Below, piece after piece: positions 1-64,000 of a stretch of DNA of 64,000 nucleotides. The DNA comes from Effrenium voratum. Lineage: Eukaryota; Sar; Dinophyceae; Suessiales; Symbiodiniaceae. The stretch lies in NCBI GenBank assembly GCA_963377175.1, contig CAUJNA010003495.1, positions 106,001-170,000 on the forward strand, in the 5' to 3' direction. Both the position numbers and the translations under genes were made by a program. How positions within the stretch are numbered: position 1 is the first letter of the stretch; the number at the start of each line of letters is the position of its first letter. The notes below the pieces were generated by a model. That model made no database searches, was not told where the DNA came from, and saw only the letters and a program-made list of their open reading frames with translations.

Positions 1-103
1 CAATGGTACCATTTTGGTTGGTAGGTGAATTCACCACCCATTTTAGAACCTGTTAGAGTGTGTTCACTGGGGGGTAACCTGGATTTTGACCCATGGCCAT
101 TTG
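1..103 (-). repeat. Family-A dispersed element (cut by the window edge)
   Basis: Reverse-complement copy of the elements at 8474-8598 and 10179-10309: it shares AATGGTACCATTTTGG, a CACCCATTTTAG core and the TTTTGACCCATGGCCAT end. It lies in the intron just past exon 43. Confidence 0.7.
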
Positions 104-116
104 GCATTGCGAGCTC

Positions 117-63936
<63,820 letters not shown>

Positions 63937-64000
63937 CTGGTCGAGAGCGGGGGCCTGAGGGGAGTCGGGGGATGAGTTGGAGTGGTGGGAGGGGGGGTTT

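Overview
The window looks like nuclear DNA from a dinoflagellate, probably a Symbiodiniaceae-like or related alga. This rests on four things seen in the sequence. Coding pieces are tiny and GC3-rich, bounded by AG^G at both ends with mostly GC or GA intron starts. A Ty1/copia polyprotein is present of a kind I associate with dinoflagellates. Simple repeats, satellites and short dispersed elements dominate the sequence. There are no bacterial-style gene arrays. The species cannot be fixed from the sequence alone.

Layout: almost everything appears to be one very large split gene on the minus strand, entering at about 63.9 kb and still running at about 0.1 kb. I can place 43 likely exons of 30-165 nt, about 900 codons or 4% of the window. 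The introns run from 94 nt to 8.8 kb. Neither the first nor the last exon of the gene is in the window. The N-terminal part (63.9-58.5 kb) is cysteine- and tryptophan-containing and carries two CW...CC modules. From about 56 kb down to 0.1 kb the exons encode an Ala/Glu/Gln/Arg/Lys-rich, probably coiled-coil protein of unknown function. Six introns split a codon after its second base. In all six the next exon supplies the missing G, giving AG|G (Arg), which is strong support for one continuous reading frame.

The 8.8-kb intron between exons 15 and 16 holds a complete-looking LTR retrotransposon of the Ty1/copia type (42772-50983). It lies in the same orientation as the host gene, with identical 204-bp LTRs, a 5-bp target duplication, a primer-binding site and a 2198-codon gag-pol frame. 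The polyprotein has a zinc knuckle, aspartic protease, integrase, reverse transcriptase and RNase H, plus an extra domain resembling a cytosine-C5 methyltransferase. Despite the identical LTRs, its gag and linker regions switch frame several times.

Other introns hold a 5.4-kb purine-rich satellite (11.95-17.37 kb) and a duplicated composite repeat with TGGAACCCT arrays (35.4-37.9 kb). They also hold an 816-bp (GT)n tract, (GAAA)n, (AGT)n, (TGGA)n and (ATGC)n tracts, degenerate TTTAGGG stretches, and several families of about 90-150-bp dispersed elements. Some of these elements sit about 50-60 bp from splice sites. I found no rRNA, tRNA, CRISPR array or recognisable dinoflagellate spliced-leader gene. 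Coordinates and frames were worked out by eye, so exon ends are the least certain part.
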